Source of the DNA: Anisus vortex
Lineage: Eukaryota > Mollusca > Gastropoda > Planorbidae
Assembly: GCA_949126835.1 (NCBI GenBank)
Contig: OX421496.1
Location: 22,027,844-22,091,843 of the forward strand
Direction of reading: 5' to 3'
DNA: 64,000 nucleotides
The position numbers were made by a program, and so were the translations under genes. The notes under the pieces are model-generated. The model was not told the DNA's origin and made no database searches. It worked only from the letters and a program-made list of their open reading frames with translations. This document shows, piece after piece, positions 29,701 to 38,257 of this stretch. Within the stretch, counting starts at the first letter, position 1, and each line of letters starts with the position of its first letter.

Positions 29701-29799
29701 TGCTAGCTTACCAGGAATAGCTAGATCTGTAAGAGGTAAATCTATAAGATTGGTTGATTCTAACTGTGTCATCCATTCGGCATTTTTGTGCAAAGACAT
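17725..29799 (-). CDS. PI-PLC X-domain protein (PLCXD1/2/3 type), complete, five exons
   Basis: Coding exons on the - strand: 29799-29712, 22604-22348, 21211-21002, 20033-19871 and 17933-17725 (stop TGA). Lengths 88, 257, 210, 163 and 209 nt join in phase to 308 residues, the usual PLCXD size. The start ATG at 29799 opens MSLHKNAEWMTQLESTNLID; codon 30 is split across intron 1. X-domain landmarks: GSHDS (His32, the family's catalytic histidine), SGIRYFDLR (Arg90), and HQLYG (His109, second histidine; HGLYG in most relatives). Then DHPHEVVLIDLNHFYGFE, QVIIFYQFP, and the C-terminal LTPTTSTIM and FVDTSDFIQTIIDLN. PLCXDs are small cytosolic phosphoinositide-type phospholipases with only the X half. 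Intron 1 (7.1 kb) holds a MULE inserted in a SINE; intron 3 holds a hAT MITE. Confidence 0.93.
18058..18170. mobile_element. Solo hAT terminus (GGCACATGTGCCAGAC type)
   Basis: CTAAGGCACATGTGCCAGAC, TTGGCACACTCAGCAAT and TCAATTCAAGTC align with the ends at 1070 and 12500. No partner terminus is seen, and the SINE at 18172 follows directly. Lies in the last PLCXD intron. Confidence 0.55.
18172..18635 (-). mobile_element. SINE family A copy with tRNA-like head
   Basis: On the - strand the 5' end near 18635 reads GCGACTTGGTGGCTTAGCGG (A-box TGGCTTAGCGG), then GGTTGCTGGTTCCAATTC (B-box-like), so the family is tRNA-derived. The body shares TGTACCCATGGGCCTCA, GGGCTAATGCATGGGAGACA and a CCTGAATGTCCAGGCC region with the other copies. 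Orientation is the same as the host gene; it lies in the last intron. Confidence 0.7.
20235..20723. mobile_element. hAT-type MITE (CAGGGTTCGTACAG ends)
   Basis: Starts CAGGGTTCGTACAGAAA and ends GCTGTACGAACCCTG, a 14-bp near-perfect inverted terminus. Next to each end lie multiple TTCCAGGAGTTT-type motifs as subterminal repeats. The flanks (tactaatt and taattaca) do not give a clear 8-bp duplication. About 489 bp, in PLCXD intron 3. Confidence 0.65.
22806..22872 (+). mobile_element. SINE family B, left part (tRNA-like head)
   Basis: GGGACACAGTGGCCGAGCGG gives an A-box (TGGCCGAGCGG), and ATTTGAATCCTTGAG is a B-box relative (GGTTCGAATCC). The SINE is cut at ATCCTTGAG by the MULE and continues at 28143, where ATCCTTGAG is repeated and followed by AGGCTAGGATATTTTTCCAG. 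Confidence 0.75.
24105..24505. repeat. ~187-bp tandem duplication inside the MULE
   Basis: Two nearly identical units, starting about 24105 and 24292, contain AGACACTCCAATCTAGTTCA and AAACGATATCAATCAAGC. A partial third unit (AACCATAAAATATTTATAAA) follows at 24481. It lies downstream of the transposase stop. Confidence 0.85.
24528..27960 (-). pseudogene. MULE transposase with SWIM and PHD fingers (ZSWIM-like), inactivated
   Basis: Exon 1, 27960-27746 (MEVANVFESYASFEEKLNIF, a FAR1/ZSWIM-type N-terminus). Exon 2, 27442-27328 (VGCQAKIKLVAK...LEHTGHTVSKE). Exon 3 from 26706 (MCRLYPENRQ). Donors GTAAGT and acceptors CAG are intact and in phase. Exon 3 carries a 115-codon in-frame tandem duplication. 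The core motif LLMHFTYKTN has His where relatives have the first catalytic Asp, in both copies. TAA at 25918-25920 interrupts the frame, which then continues through FVVDKDMAEISAINDLFP and VPVNLCHFHINQAVHR. A SWIM finger follows (CNCTF ... LPCRHIF), broken by a frameshift in an A9 run near 25155. After another frame change near 24800 comes a PHD finger (FRCAACLEFDDALL, CECCLCWFHFACVGF, WFCKDC), stop near 24528. Confidence 0.8.
25927..26606 (-). repeat. 345-bp in-frame tandem duplication in the transposase
   Basis: Units 25927-26271 and 26272-26606 are almost identical. Each encodes QQHDIDLLPRDIYNLKAK through GEGRGIPVLHGFV. The period is 345 nt (115 codons), so the reading frame is kept across the junction. 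Confidence 0.92.
28143..28330 (+). mobile_element. SINE family B, right part (body and 3' region)
   Basis: Continues the SINE interrupted at 22872: AGGCTAGGATATTTTTCCAG, GGGTGTCCCTGAGTCTACCC, TTAGGGTAAAGTAAAGGCAG, GAACGCTGCTTCACCAGCAG. The 3' motifs recur in reverse at 31407-31460 and 40022-40130. Confidence 0.7.
28864..29007 (+). repeat. 44-bp tandem repeat, three copies plus partial
   Basis: ACTATCGGTTAGTTTCTAAG units start at 28864, 28908 and 28952, and a partial unit (ACTAGCGGTTAGG) starts at 28996. The spacing is exactly 44 bp. Confidence 0.9.
29240..29505. mobile_element. Foldback MITE
   Basis: Left GAGCTATTGATAATTGTGTC then TTAGGAAGCCGC pairs with right GCTTTTCCTAAGACACTTAT then CAATAGATCC. 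AATTCC(T/A)ACTGAAAAT marks the outer ends. The centre has TTTTTCGATGAAAAA. About 265 bp, in PLCXD intron 1. No clear target duplication and no superfamily call. Confidence 0.55.
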
Positions 29800-30167
29800 T
29801 TTCAAAATCACCGAGCAAATTTCTACGGTATAACTGTTTTTATACCTTGCCGCTAGTGCCCCAAAACAAACATTTTTGTTTACTCTTTTGTTTTAACTAA
29901 AATAGTGTATGCAAAATTTGTTGTCAGCTCTTCAATGGTAAGAGAGAAAAAAACAACCGAGCCCTGATCTATACATATTATAGTCTAGTCTCTCCTACTT
30001 AAAATTCCATGTAGGCCTAGGATTAAGACCCCACGCGACCTTAAAAAAACAAAGAAGATTTAGTGGACCCCCCCCACCCACACCGCTTATAATAAAAGAA
30101 ATGTTTAAGCTCTTGTTTAAAAATTCAATAATAAAAATACAATTGCACATTAGTTTTTGAAATTAAG
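29800..30167. promoter_or_regulatory. 5' flank of the PLCXD gene
   Basis: Immediately upstream of the PLCXD ATG (transcription leftward). Must contain the 5' UTR and probably the core promoter, but I recognise no TATA or initiator with confidence. Confidence 0.25.
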
Positions 30168-30330
30168 GGGACGTCCATTAATTAGGCCTAAACTTACGTC
30201 TACGTCAACAAAATAGGGGGTCTGAAAAGAAAAAGGTTTGACAATTGTTGTAGGGGATTCAAGATAAGATGACGTCGACAATGTTACTTTTCATAATAAA
30301 TGTATGTGGGGGACCCTCGTGGCCTTGCCC
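30168..30330. mobile_element. Solo terminus of the GGGGACGTCCATTAATTA family
   Basis: GGGGACGTCCATTAATTAGG, CGTCAACAAAATAGGGGG, GTTTGACAATTGTTG and GACAATGTTACTTTTCAT match the left terminus of the element at 47166. No opposite end is visible here. Confidence 0.6.
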
Positions 30331-30848
30331 TGCCTTCCACATAGGCCTACCTCACAAAAGTGTGGCAAAAAAGGCCGTTAATTCATACATCGGAGTAGAG
30401 ATGTGTCGCTCACTAAAGAACTGATCAACTGATCCGGGTCTTTTAAAGGAACGGATCCGAAAGCCGATCACTGTCAAAAGACCCGGATCAGTACTGATCC
30501 GTTCCCGTTCTGCATTTCGATATGTTGGTTTCCATAGTTTACTTAGAATCCGGATCTGACCCGGATCAGACCGATTCAGACCCGCTCAGTACTGATCGGA
30601 TCAGACCAAGACCACCGTAAGTACAGGCCTGTACTCTGATACCCGTCAAGATTGTGACGTCACGACTAAGGGGCTATTGCCTGCTGTACTACCGGTCTAC
30701 CTGTAGGTGAAGATGTGTAGGCGATGCCTTAGTCTTAGACGCGTTGACCGTGTGTGCTGTTAATCATTCATTTTAAGTTTGGGAAATATAAAGGTCTAGT
30801 ATTCAATAATTGGATTAGTACATTTACTTCATATTACAAGACTACACC

Positions 30849-30935
30849 ATGGTACAGAAATGTTGTGTGCCTCGTTGTAAAGGTAATTACTATAAAGACT
30901 TGAAGGCACATGTGTTCAGAAAGATGAAAGCTTAA
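30849..30935 (+). pseudogene. THAP-like zinc-finger fragment
   Basis: ATG at 30849 opens MVQKCCVPRCKGNYYKDLKA then HVFRKMKA and stop TAA at 30933. CCVPRCKGNY parallels CCVVNCKGNY in the P-like element at 8317: the same C-x4-C start and a later aromatic/basic segment. The rest of the domain is lost. Confidence 0.5.
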
Positions 30936-31404
30936 AACAAAGATGGCTAAGTCGCTAAGTCAAAGCCTAAGAAGAAGGTAAACTTTCGTGCAATCCCTAG
31001 GACCTAGGAAAATGTGTACATGTACAGAATATTCCAGGGTAAGTCAAAACTTTATCAATTGTATTTGTTTGATTCCTGTTTAAAATAAAATCGCATTTAA
31101 GTTAGATAATAGGGAACCCAAAGTAGGAGTATGCTGCTTTAAAATAAAGTAAGCCTACACAGTACAGTAAATGATAGATGAATGTATTCTTTACTGAGCT
31201 TAATGTTAAGCCTTAATTCAATAGCCTTTTTCTAAAGACTAACCAATTCTGATTTATTTTACCAGTATCCTACTATAATATAACTATAGACTACTATTTT
31301 ATAGGCTACCTAGATAATATAATAATACATACCGTACGTTTAGTATTATGATTAGGCTACAAAGTAATGATAAGTAAAGTACCCTTCGGACCAAAGTGAT
31401 CATA

Positions 31405-31460
31405 GGGCCGGTGAAGCAGCGTTCACCAGTTTCTGTGGCCACGGCATACTAGGGGATGTA
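31405..31460 (-). mobile_element. SINE family B 3' fragment
   Basis: GGTGAAGCAGCGTTCACCAG then TTTCTGTGGCCACGGCATAC, the reverse complement of the family B 3' region at 28260-28310. It lies inside the 30396-32595 element. Confidence 0.55.
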
Positions 31461-31479
31461 GACAAAGTAATGTCAATAA

Positions 31480-31517
<38 letters not shown>

Positions 31518-31536
31518 CGAGTATCATTACAAAGTA

Positions 31537-31935
31537 TGGATTAAAGACAGTGTAGTAGTACCATCTGAATTCATTGTAGGCCTACATCATGTATACATCA
31601 TCTACTCTAAACTAACTATGGATTAAAGACTGTGTAGTAGTACCATCTGAATTCATTGTAGGCCTACATCATGTATACATCATCTACTCTAAACTAACTA
31701 TGGATTAAAGACTGTGTAGTAGTACCATCTGAATTCATTGTAGCCCAACATCATGTATACATCATCTACACTAAACTAACTATGGATTAAAGACAGTGTA
31801 GTAGTACCATCTGAATTCATTGTAGACCTACATCATGTATACATCATCTACTCTAAACTAACTATGGATTAAAGACTGTGTAGTAGTACCATCTGAATTT
31901 ATTGTAGGCCTACATCATGTATACATCATCTACAT
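31537..31935 (+). repeat. 82-83-bp tandem repeat, five copies
   Basis: Units carry GGATTAAAGACTGTGTAGTA, GTACCATCTGAATTCATTG, CATCATGTATACATCATCTA and CTCTAAACTAACTAT. Immediately after the last unit the CAGACCCGCTCAGTACTGAT array begins (31936-32125). Confidence 0.9.
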
Positions 31936-32125
31936 TGATCAGACCCGCTCAGTACTGATATGGGTCTGTACTGATCGGATCAGACCCGCTCAGTACTGAT
32001 CGGCTCAGACCCGCTCAGTACTGATCGGCTCAGACCCGCTCAGTACTGATATGGGTCTGTACTGATTGGATCAGACCCGCTCAGTACTGATCGGCTCAGA
32101 CCCGCTCAGTACTGATCGGTTCCCG
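31936..32125 (+). repeat. Tandem CAGACCCGCTCAGTACTGAT array
   Basis: About seven short units of roughly 26 bp (GATCAGACCCGCTCAGTACT, some with ATGGGTCTGTACTGAT). They repeat the subterminal motif at the left end of the same element (30560-30605). Confidence 0.8.
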
Positions 32126-32605
32126 TTCTGCATTTCGATATGCTGGTTTCGAATGCGAGTGATCGTACAATTGCTGTCAATTGTAAATAATGTTGATGAT
32201 ACCATTTTTGCATTATAATTAGCCAATATGATTACAGTATTTTACATTTACCCTTTTAATTTTACTTATTAGGTGAAAGAAAAGGAATTATAGCTTAAAA
32301 ACAAAAGTTTAATTATAATTAGTTTAGTAGCCTACAACTAGACAATTGAGAACAATTATTTCTTATTTATATTTTTTTATGTTTTAAGTAACAAAAAAAA
32401 CGGCGTTTCAACAAAGGATCCAAGTTGTTTTTCTCTCCCCTTGACATCCAACATATAAAATTATGGAGGGAGGCGGGGGGGGGGGGGAGGGTAAATTACT
32501 AAGTGATCCGTGGAACCGTTCAACGGATCCGTATCTTTTTAGTGAGCGCTCAATTGAGCGGCGATCAGCATGGTGAACGGTTTTGCCCATCTCTACATCG
32601 GAGTG

Positions 32606-33695
32606 TCTGCGCGTTCGGCGACCGGATGTATATATAGCACGGGAGATATACGTCCGGAGACCGGACAAATAGTGCACGAGATATGCGTCCGGCGACCCAA
32701 GTCACGTGACCGACCAAATAAAAAAAAGCACACGGCTACTGGCGCATGCGCATAATCGTTTATTCTTGTCCGAGTTGCTAATTTACATTCAAGGTATCGT
32801 GACCTAGTGGTCAGTACCGTGTTCTGGCAACCGGTGTGTCGCAGGTTCGACACCAGCTATAGGCCTAACCATCATTTTTTAAAAATTCAAATACAGTAAA
32901 ACGATATATTTTTTTAGTTCAATACGAGAATACCCTTCATTTATTCATGTGGGTGGACATACTTTCATTCAAAGTATCCAAAGAAATAAAAATTCGACTG
33001 TTAGGCCTAATGCCTATTTCTTTAGAAAACGTGTTAAATGTTATTACCAAACAATTTATAAAGTAGTTTAATAAAGTCATTAGTAAACACAGTGCTTTTA
33101 AAAAAAAAAAAATAGGTGCCGGTACTCAGTGATGGATTGCCTAGCTTTTAAAGCAGTTTCGCATTTTATATTTTAATTCTTATTGCGCGCAATTTTAAAA
33201 TAATTCAATTTTAACAAATTAATAATATAATAAATTATAAATAAACGTTAAAATACAAGAATAGTAATAATTGTTTCCCCACATTGAAAAAGGTGCCGGT
33301 ACGCCGTACCGGTGCGTACCGTCACAAAAAAAGCACAGAGTAAACATCTTGCCTTGCGCTACAATTTCAATTACGATAAGCCATTCATTTATGCATGTGG
33401 GTGGACATAACAATCCCATTCAATGTATCCATTAAAATTATTAAACTAATTATTAGACTATTAGGCATAATGCCCGTTTCTTTATAAATGTGTTGATATC
33501 AATACACTCTACATCTCTCGTTTGTACTTGTAGTTGGGTGGTCAAATAACAAGCCCGCCGGAATAATATCTTCCGAATTCCGAATAATGTGTCCGGCGGT
33601 CACGTGACGTGCTCGCCGGAAAAAATATCTCCCGCAATATTTTGTCCGGTCGCCGGACGTATATCTCCCGCGCTATACGTCCGGCGCGCTGCCTT
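32606..33695. mobile_element. Long-inverted-repeat element rich in CGGACGTATA
   Basis: Left arm 32606-32725 (CGGCGACCGGATG, GGGAGATATACGTCCGG, GTCACGTGACCG) pairs with right arm 33538-33695 (GTCACGTGACG, CCGGTCGCCGGACGTATATC, CTCCCGCGCTATACG). About 1.1 kb. Within it, segments near 32935-33060 and 33372-33500 are direct repeats (CATTCATTTATTCATGTGGG, GTGGACATA). No coding capacity. Confidence 0.6.
32790..32857 (+). other. tRNA-like segment (SINE head or tRNA pseudogene)
   Basis: Has an A-box (TGACCTAGTGGTCAGTA) and a good B-box (GCAGGTTCGACACC) at the spacing of pol III internal promoters. The acceptor stem does not pair well (ATCGTG against AGCTAT), so I do not call a functional tRNA gene. 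Confidence 0.45.
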
Positions 33696-33849
33696 CATAC
33701 ATATGTTACATTCTGTAAAATCATAAATAAATTAGCCTAAGCTTATATGTTGTTCTTAGCTTGGTCGGACTAAAGCGCTTAAAATTATAGGGGAGTAAAT
33801 GAATTTTATTTTACATTTTCAACGAAAGAATGGGGATGTCAATTAAAAA

Positions 33850-33935
33850 ATTATTTTTGTGATGTGTGGGGGCCCCTTTTCTGTTGGGGCCCCTGTTCCA
33901 CTGGAACATGTGGAATATGCCTAAATACGCCACTA
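33850..33935. mobile_element. Solo hAT terminus (ACGCCACT end)
   Basis: GGGGCCCCTGTTCCACTGGA, ACATGTGGAATATGCCTAAA and TACGCCACT align with 38650-38712 (GGGGCCCCTGTTCCATAGGA, ACATGTGAAACATGCCTAAG, GACGCCACTG). CAGTGGCGT is the same type of end as the hAT at 46904. Confidence 0.55.
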
Positions 33936-34711
33936 CTCGTCCATCAGTAGTTTTACACATCTAATCAAACATTAGGCCTATGTCTAGTAGGCCTTAGTAG
34001 GCTAACTAGATAGGCAAGTTTGAAAATTGTTATTATTCCGATTTTAACCGAATAAAAACGATGGCTCAATAACCCCGAACCAACTAATTAGTTGAACAAG
34101 AAAACCGTTATGCCACTATTATTAAAAACCCTGCTGTGTAAACTGTTAAAATTCGATTAATGTTAAATAGGCCTACATAGGCCTATAGCCTACATTATAA
34201 TATTTAAACATGTATAAAAAAAAAATTAAATGCATAGGGCTATTACAATGCTGAACAATTTAAAGCTATACAATTAGGGCCTATAAATAATTGCAATTCT
34301 ACCCATTTTTTCGTTTTTTCCAGCTGTTGATATGTATGCAGGGGTTGCAACTCTAGCAGTTCCTGCGGTTGTTGCAGTTGTCGCCCATTCATAGATAGGC
34401 CCTACTCATGCCACCTCCATAATTTTCAACAGTTTTTTTCCCTCCACTTGTAACCAATTTCTTCATTATTTTGGTTCCACTCTCATTATTTCTCTTAGTA
34501 TTTATGGATACTAAATTAAATGTTCTTAACACGGAGAGAAAAAAACACGAACAAATGTGCACATAAAAGTGCACATTGGAAATTCAATGAATGACAGAAC
34601 CTAACTGTTTGTGTTCATGAAGCCATCATTTTGTGTGTGTTGTTTGATCTCTCGATCCACGTGAACACGTGATCACTTTAGGAGGGTGGAAAAAAAATTA
34701 AGGTCAGTTAA
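33936..34711. other. Intergenic spacer
   Basis: AT-rich, no supported gene, RNA or repeat. The ORF at 34574-34389 has no recognisable family. Confidence 0.4.
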
Positions 34712-35033
34712 GGCTCAATTACACGATCGAGTTTACTATCTTGCTAGTAAACTAGCTCTGTGTAATCTAATCACAAGCAGCTAGTCAGCTTCTAGCCCTG
34801 CTAGTAAAAAAGCTGGAAGAAAAGTTGAAAGCCTGACAACTTTACTCGCCACTCACCGGCTTTTGAGCGAGAAATCAGCAGTGTGTCCACTATCAGCTAG
34901 TAAACTCGCCCGTGTAATTGAGCGTGTGGGAAGCTTTTAGTGTGATCGTCAACTAGCGCACTCGCCAACTCGCCGGCGATTTAACTAACAACTATATATA
35001 GCAGCTAGTAAACTCGCTCTTGTAATTGAGCCT
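34712..35033. mobile_element. PIF/Harbinger-type MITE, TTA TSD
   Basis: 322 bp, flanked by tta (34709-34711 and 35034-35036). Starts AGGCTCAATTACACGATCGA and ends with the inverted match GCTCTTGTAATTGAGCCT. Internal sub-copies of the AGCTAGTAAACTCGC(C/T)C motif occur near 34890-34925. A 3-bp TTA/TAA duplication is the Harbinger hallmark. Confidence 0.7.
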
Positions 35034-35445
35034 TTAGACTTTAGACAACTCGGCTAGCACAGCGTGCTCAGTGTTGCAACCCATTCATACAGTCCAATAC
35101 AGTTCTTTTAAAAAAGTCATTTTCCGAACAAAGGTCGCACTTTCATTTCATTTATATTAAGTAATACATATTCTGAACCAGTCACAATCCGGGATACCAC
35201 AGTAAATACATAAAAGCGTAAGTTAGATAACGAGAGGCTCATTATGTTCATTGATCTCATGCGTGCTCAGCACTGGCTTATATAAAACTCAGATTCTGTG
35301 GGTGCAAATTGATTAAATAGATTGCCACGATTCCCGAGTATAGCGCATGCAGTAGGCCTACTGACAGAATGCATTATAATAATACTTAAATTTAAACACG
35401 GTGATAGGCGACAGAAGAGTGTTGCCATTAATTCTCTCTGTAACT
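35034..35445. other. Intergenic spacer
   Basis: No supported feature. It leads into the 51-bp minisatellite. Confidence 0.4.
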
Positions 35446-36085
35446 TTGCCATTTACAGTAGAGGATATAGAGAATCTTCCGTTTCTCTTTGTAACTTTGG
35501 TATTTACAGTAGAGGATATAGAGAATCTTCCGTTTCTCTTTGTAACTTTGTCATTTACAGTAGAGGATATAGAGAATCTTCCGTTTCTCTTTGTAACTTT
35601 GTTATTTACAGTAGAGGATATAAATAATCTTCCGTTTCTCTTTGTAACTTTGTTATTTACAGTAGAATTTATAAATAATCTTCCGTTTCTCTTTGTAACT
35701 TTGTTATTTACAGTAGAGGATATAGAAAATCATCCGTTTCTCTCTGCAACTTTGTTATTTACAGTAGAGGATATAGAGAATCTTCCGTTTCTCTCTGCAA
35801 CTTTGTTATTTACAGTAGAGGATATAGAGAATCTTCCGTTTCTCTCTGCAACTTTGTTATTTACAGTAGAGGATATAGAGAATCTTCCGTTTCTCTCTGT
35901 AACTTTGTTATTTACAGTAGAGGATATAGAGAATCTTCCGTTTCTCTCTGCAACTTTGTTATTTACAGTAGAGGATATAGAGAATCTTCCGTTTCTCTCT
36001 GCAACTTTGTTATTTACAGTAGAGGATATAGAGAATCTTCCGTTTCTCTCTGCAACTTTGTTATTTACAGTAGAGGATATAGAGT
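35446..36085 (+). repeat. 51-bp minisatellite, about 13 copies, with acceptor-like motif
   Basis: Unit of 51 bp: GTAGAGGATATAGAGAATCT, TCCGTTTCTCTCTG, CAACTTTGTTATTTACA. One variant has TTTGTAAC for CTGCAAC in the first copies, and one has GTAGAATTTATAAATAAT. It is open in frame (17-residue peptide VEDIENLPFLSATLLFT) because 51 is a multiple of 3; not a gene. Every unit has a pyrimidine-rich stretch ending TTTACAG. Confidence 0.93.
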
Positions 36086-36430
36086 TTATTATTTTATTAT
36101 TTTTCCTTGATATATTTTTGCCTTTTATCCGTTGTATGTACTATGTCTGTAACTGTTGACAGCGCATAGAACTGTTCCCAGCGGGATATGCGCTATACAA
36201 GTCTTATTATTATTATCTAGTGATGCTTCTTTTTCACTCTGAGACATGTCATTACTTTGTTCATTTGTATAGAGCGTAGAAGAGTATGGGCTTATGATAT
36301 AGACTGAATAAATTCACAAACGCGAAAACAAACAATGACTCCTTTTCTTTAGTCTAAAACTATTCCTATTTTTTTTTATTGTAGTTTAACGTTTGAACAA
36401 TTTAGTAAAAGGGAAAAACTTTTTTTTTTG
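36086..36430. other. Intergenic spacer
   Basis: AT-rich, with short TTATTATTATTAT and poly-T. No gene seen. Confidence 0.4.
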
Positions 36431-36568
36431 TCTGTGATACATTATACTATAATTAGAACTATCCCCACCCCCTTTGTCTGTGAAACATTATACTATAATT
36501 AGAACTATCCCCACCCCCGTTGTCTGTTAAACATTATACTATAATTAGAACTATCCCCACCCCCCACT
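36431..36568 (+). repeat. 46-bp tandem repeat, three copies
   Basis: TCTGTGATACATTATACTAT then AATTAGAACTATCCCCACCC, starting at 36431, 36477 and 36523. Confidence 0.9.
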
Positions 36569-36710
36569 GACCCCTTTTTCCATTTGAAACCACGTTACAT
36601 ATCTGTCCATTCAACGGTGCTAAAATTTGATTTGTTTTTATTTATGACTACTATTCATCCAGTTTGGCCCAGTTTAAACTGTCCGGGTATCCGCACCAAA
36701 ACAACACACA

Positions 36711-36753
36711 ATGGCAAAGGAACTTGAAATTCCTCTCAACTATTATATGAAAG
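36711..36753 (+). CDS. Candidate orphan first coding exon
   Basis: ATG in a good context (CACACAATGGCAAAGG) opens MAKELEIPLNYYMK and is followed directly by AGGTAAGA, a near-ideal splice donor. I do not recognise the peptide and cannot identify a second exon; an acceptor-like TTACAG lies at about 37013-37018. It could be the first exon of a small unknown gene, or chance. Confidence 0.2.
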
Positions 36754-37059
36754 GTAAGAATATAAATGTATCATTGATTTGAATGAAGATGAAATTTAAG
36801 TTATAAGTAATTTCTATAAGTTCTGTTTCTGTTTTCAATTAAACGTTAACCTAGCTTAAATTAAAAAAAAATGAAATATGAGCGTAAAATCTTTGTGTTT
36901 TTGTCAAGCTTTTCAAGCTGTTTTCATGTCTCTTTCTGTGTGACACATCTGTCTATGTTTAGATTATTTCTAAAATTATTTTTGTTATTACACATGAACC
37001 ATCTTTTGTCATTTACAGTTGATCAAACCATCGGTCCTTTTTATGTCCCCAGCACTTTG

Positions 37060-37990
37060 ACGTAGCAAATAAAACAGCGGCCATTTTAGGGTCACCAAAA
37101 CTTTCTCATCACTAGTAAAATATCGGCGCTTTTCAGTGCTTTATCTGTTAATCAAATCTACTAACACAATGGATCTTTTTCAAGGCAACACAAGCAAGTA
37201 AAACTTCGATTTTTTTCTTTGCTACCAAAAATATTGCATAGTTGGTAAAACTGTTTTACCAACTATGCAATATTTTTGGTAGCACTTTGCATAGCTACAA
37301 CAGTTTATCGTACTGTCGTCTCAAGGGCCAACACTTTGACCAAGCAAATAAAAGAGGGTTCCTTGTCAGAGCCACAAATATTTTCACGTAGATATTTAAA
37401 ATAGCAGCTCATTCAGGTCCACCAACACTTTGATCAAGCAATTTTTAGGGCTATCAACACTTTCACTTAGCAAAAAAATGTTGTCCTCTTCATGGCTACA
37501 ACATTTGACAGTTTATCGTATCTGGTAACATAGCGGTTCTTTTTCAAGGCCATCATCATTTTCAAGTTGGTTGTAAAGCTGTGGCCCTTTCTAAGACTGC
37601 AGCATTTGTTCGTCTCTATTAACACATCAGCCCCTTTGAGGGCCACAAACATTTTGACCACGCAAGTAAAACATCGACTCTTTTCATCGCTACAAAACTT
37701 TAATGTAACTAGTAAATCAGCACCCTTTTAATGGCGACAACAGATTATCGTAATTTGTAACACATCGGCTCTTTTCAGCGCAAGCATCATTTTCAAATGG
37801 ATTGTAAAACAGCGGCTATTTTTAGGGCTGCATCATTTTTCGTCACTATTAACACCTCGGCCCATTTCAGCACCACTAACACTTTGACATAACAAACAGA
37901 ACGTCGGCCCTCCATAGGTCATCACCATTTTCACGTTGTTAGTGAAACATCGTCCGCTTTTCAAGTTAAATGCGGCTCTTTTCAGGGCTA
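37060..37990 (+). repeat. Degenerate tandem repeat (AACATCGGC...TTTTCA type)
   Basis: Loose repeats of roughly 60-90 bp with the theme 'taaaacatcggc / cttttcagggc / caacactttgac / agcaa' recurring about ten times (for example ATCGGCGCTTTTCAGTGC, TCAGCCCCTTTGAGGGCC, TCGGCCCATTTCAGCACC). Too diverged for an exact unit. No coding frame. Confidence 0.5.
37221..37283. repeat. Perfect 30-bp-arm palindrome, 3-nt loop
   Basis: Left arm 37221-37250 (GCTACCAAAAATATTGCATA then GTTGGTAAAA), loop CTG (37251-37253), right arm 37254-37283 (the exact reverse complement). It lies within the degenerate repeat. Confidence 0.97.
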
Positions 37991-38257
37991 TCGCAATTTA
38001 AGTTAGCCAATCATAAATTATCTGTCATCCGACTTTAACTAACTTAAAGTGGACACTTTTAAGGAAGATTTGTAGAAGTTCCTTTTTATGAAGCCTAACT
38101 TTTTGTTTGATTTTTTAATTACTTCATCAATATGTGGATTCCAAGATAACTTATCATTTATTATTACTCCTAGTTACTTTGCATTTTTAGTTTGAGTTAG
38201 TTCTTTACAGTGAATTAAGTAGTTTGAAATTATGTATCTTTGTTCTCAATTTCTGTG

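Larger units (their letters stand above)
30396..32595 (+). mobile_element. 2.2 kb TIR element with 8-bp TSD and a THAP remnant
   Basis: Flanked by catcggag on both sides (30388-30395 and 32596-32603). Ends TAGAGATGTG and CCCATCTCTA are inverted, and TAGAGATGGGCAA is a common hAT-type end. Subterminal GATCCGGGTC/GGATCAG motifs and GCTCACTAAA/TTTAGTGAGC also pair. Inside are a THAP-like start (30849), an 82-83-bp tandem repeat, poly-T and an array of CAGACCCGCTCAGTACTGAT units. Superfamily (hAT or P) is unresolved. Confidence 0.7.

Noticed and set aside
35322..36159. 252-codon ORF with VEDIENLPFLSATLLFT repeats
   Set aside because: 51-bp minisatellite artefact; runs into low-complexity sequence.
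37221..37283. microRNA precursor
   Set aside because: Perfect 30-bp stem with a 3-nt loop is unlike a Dicer substrate of animal miRNAs; no expression evidence.
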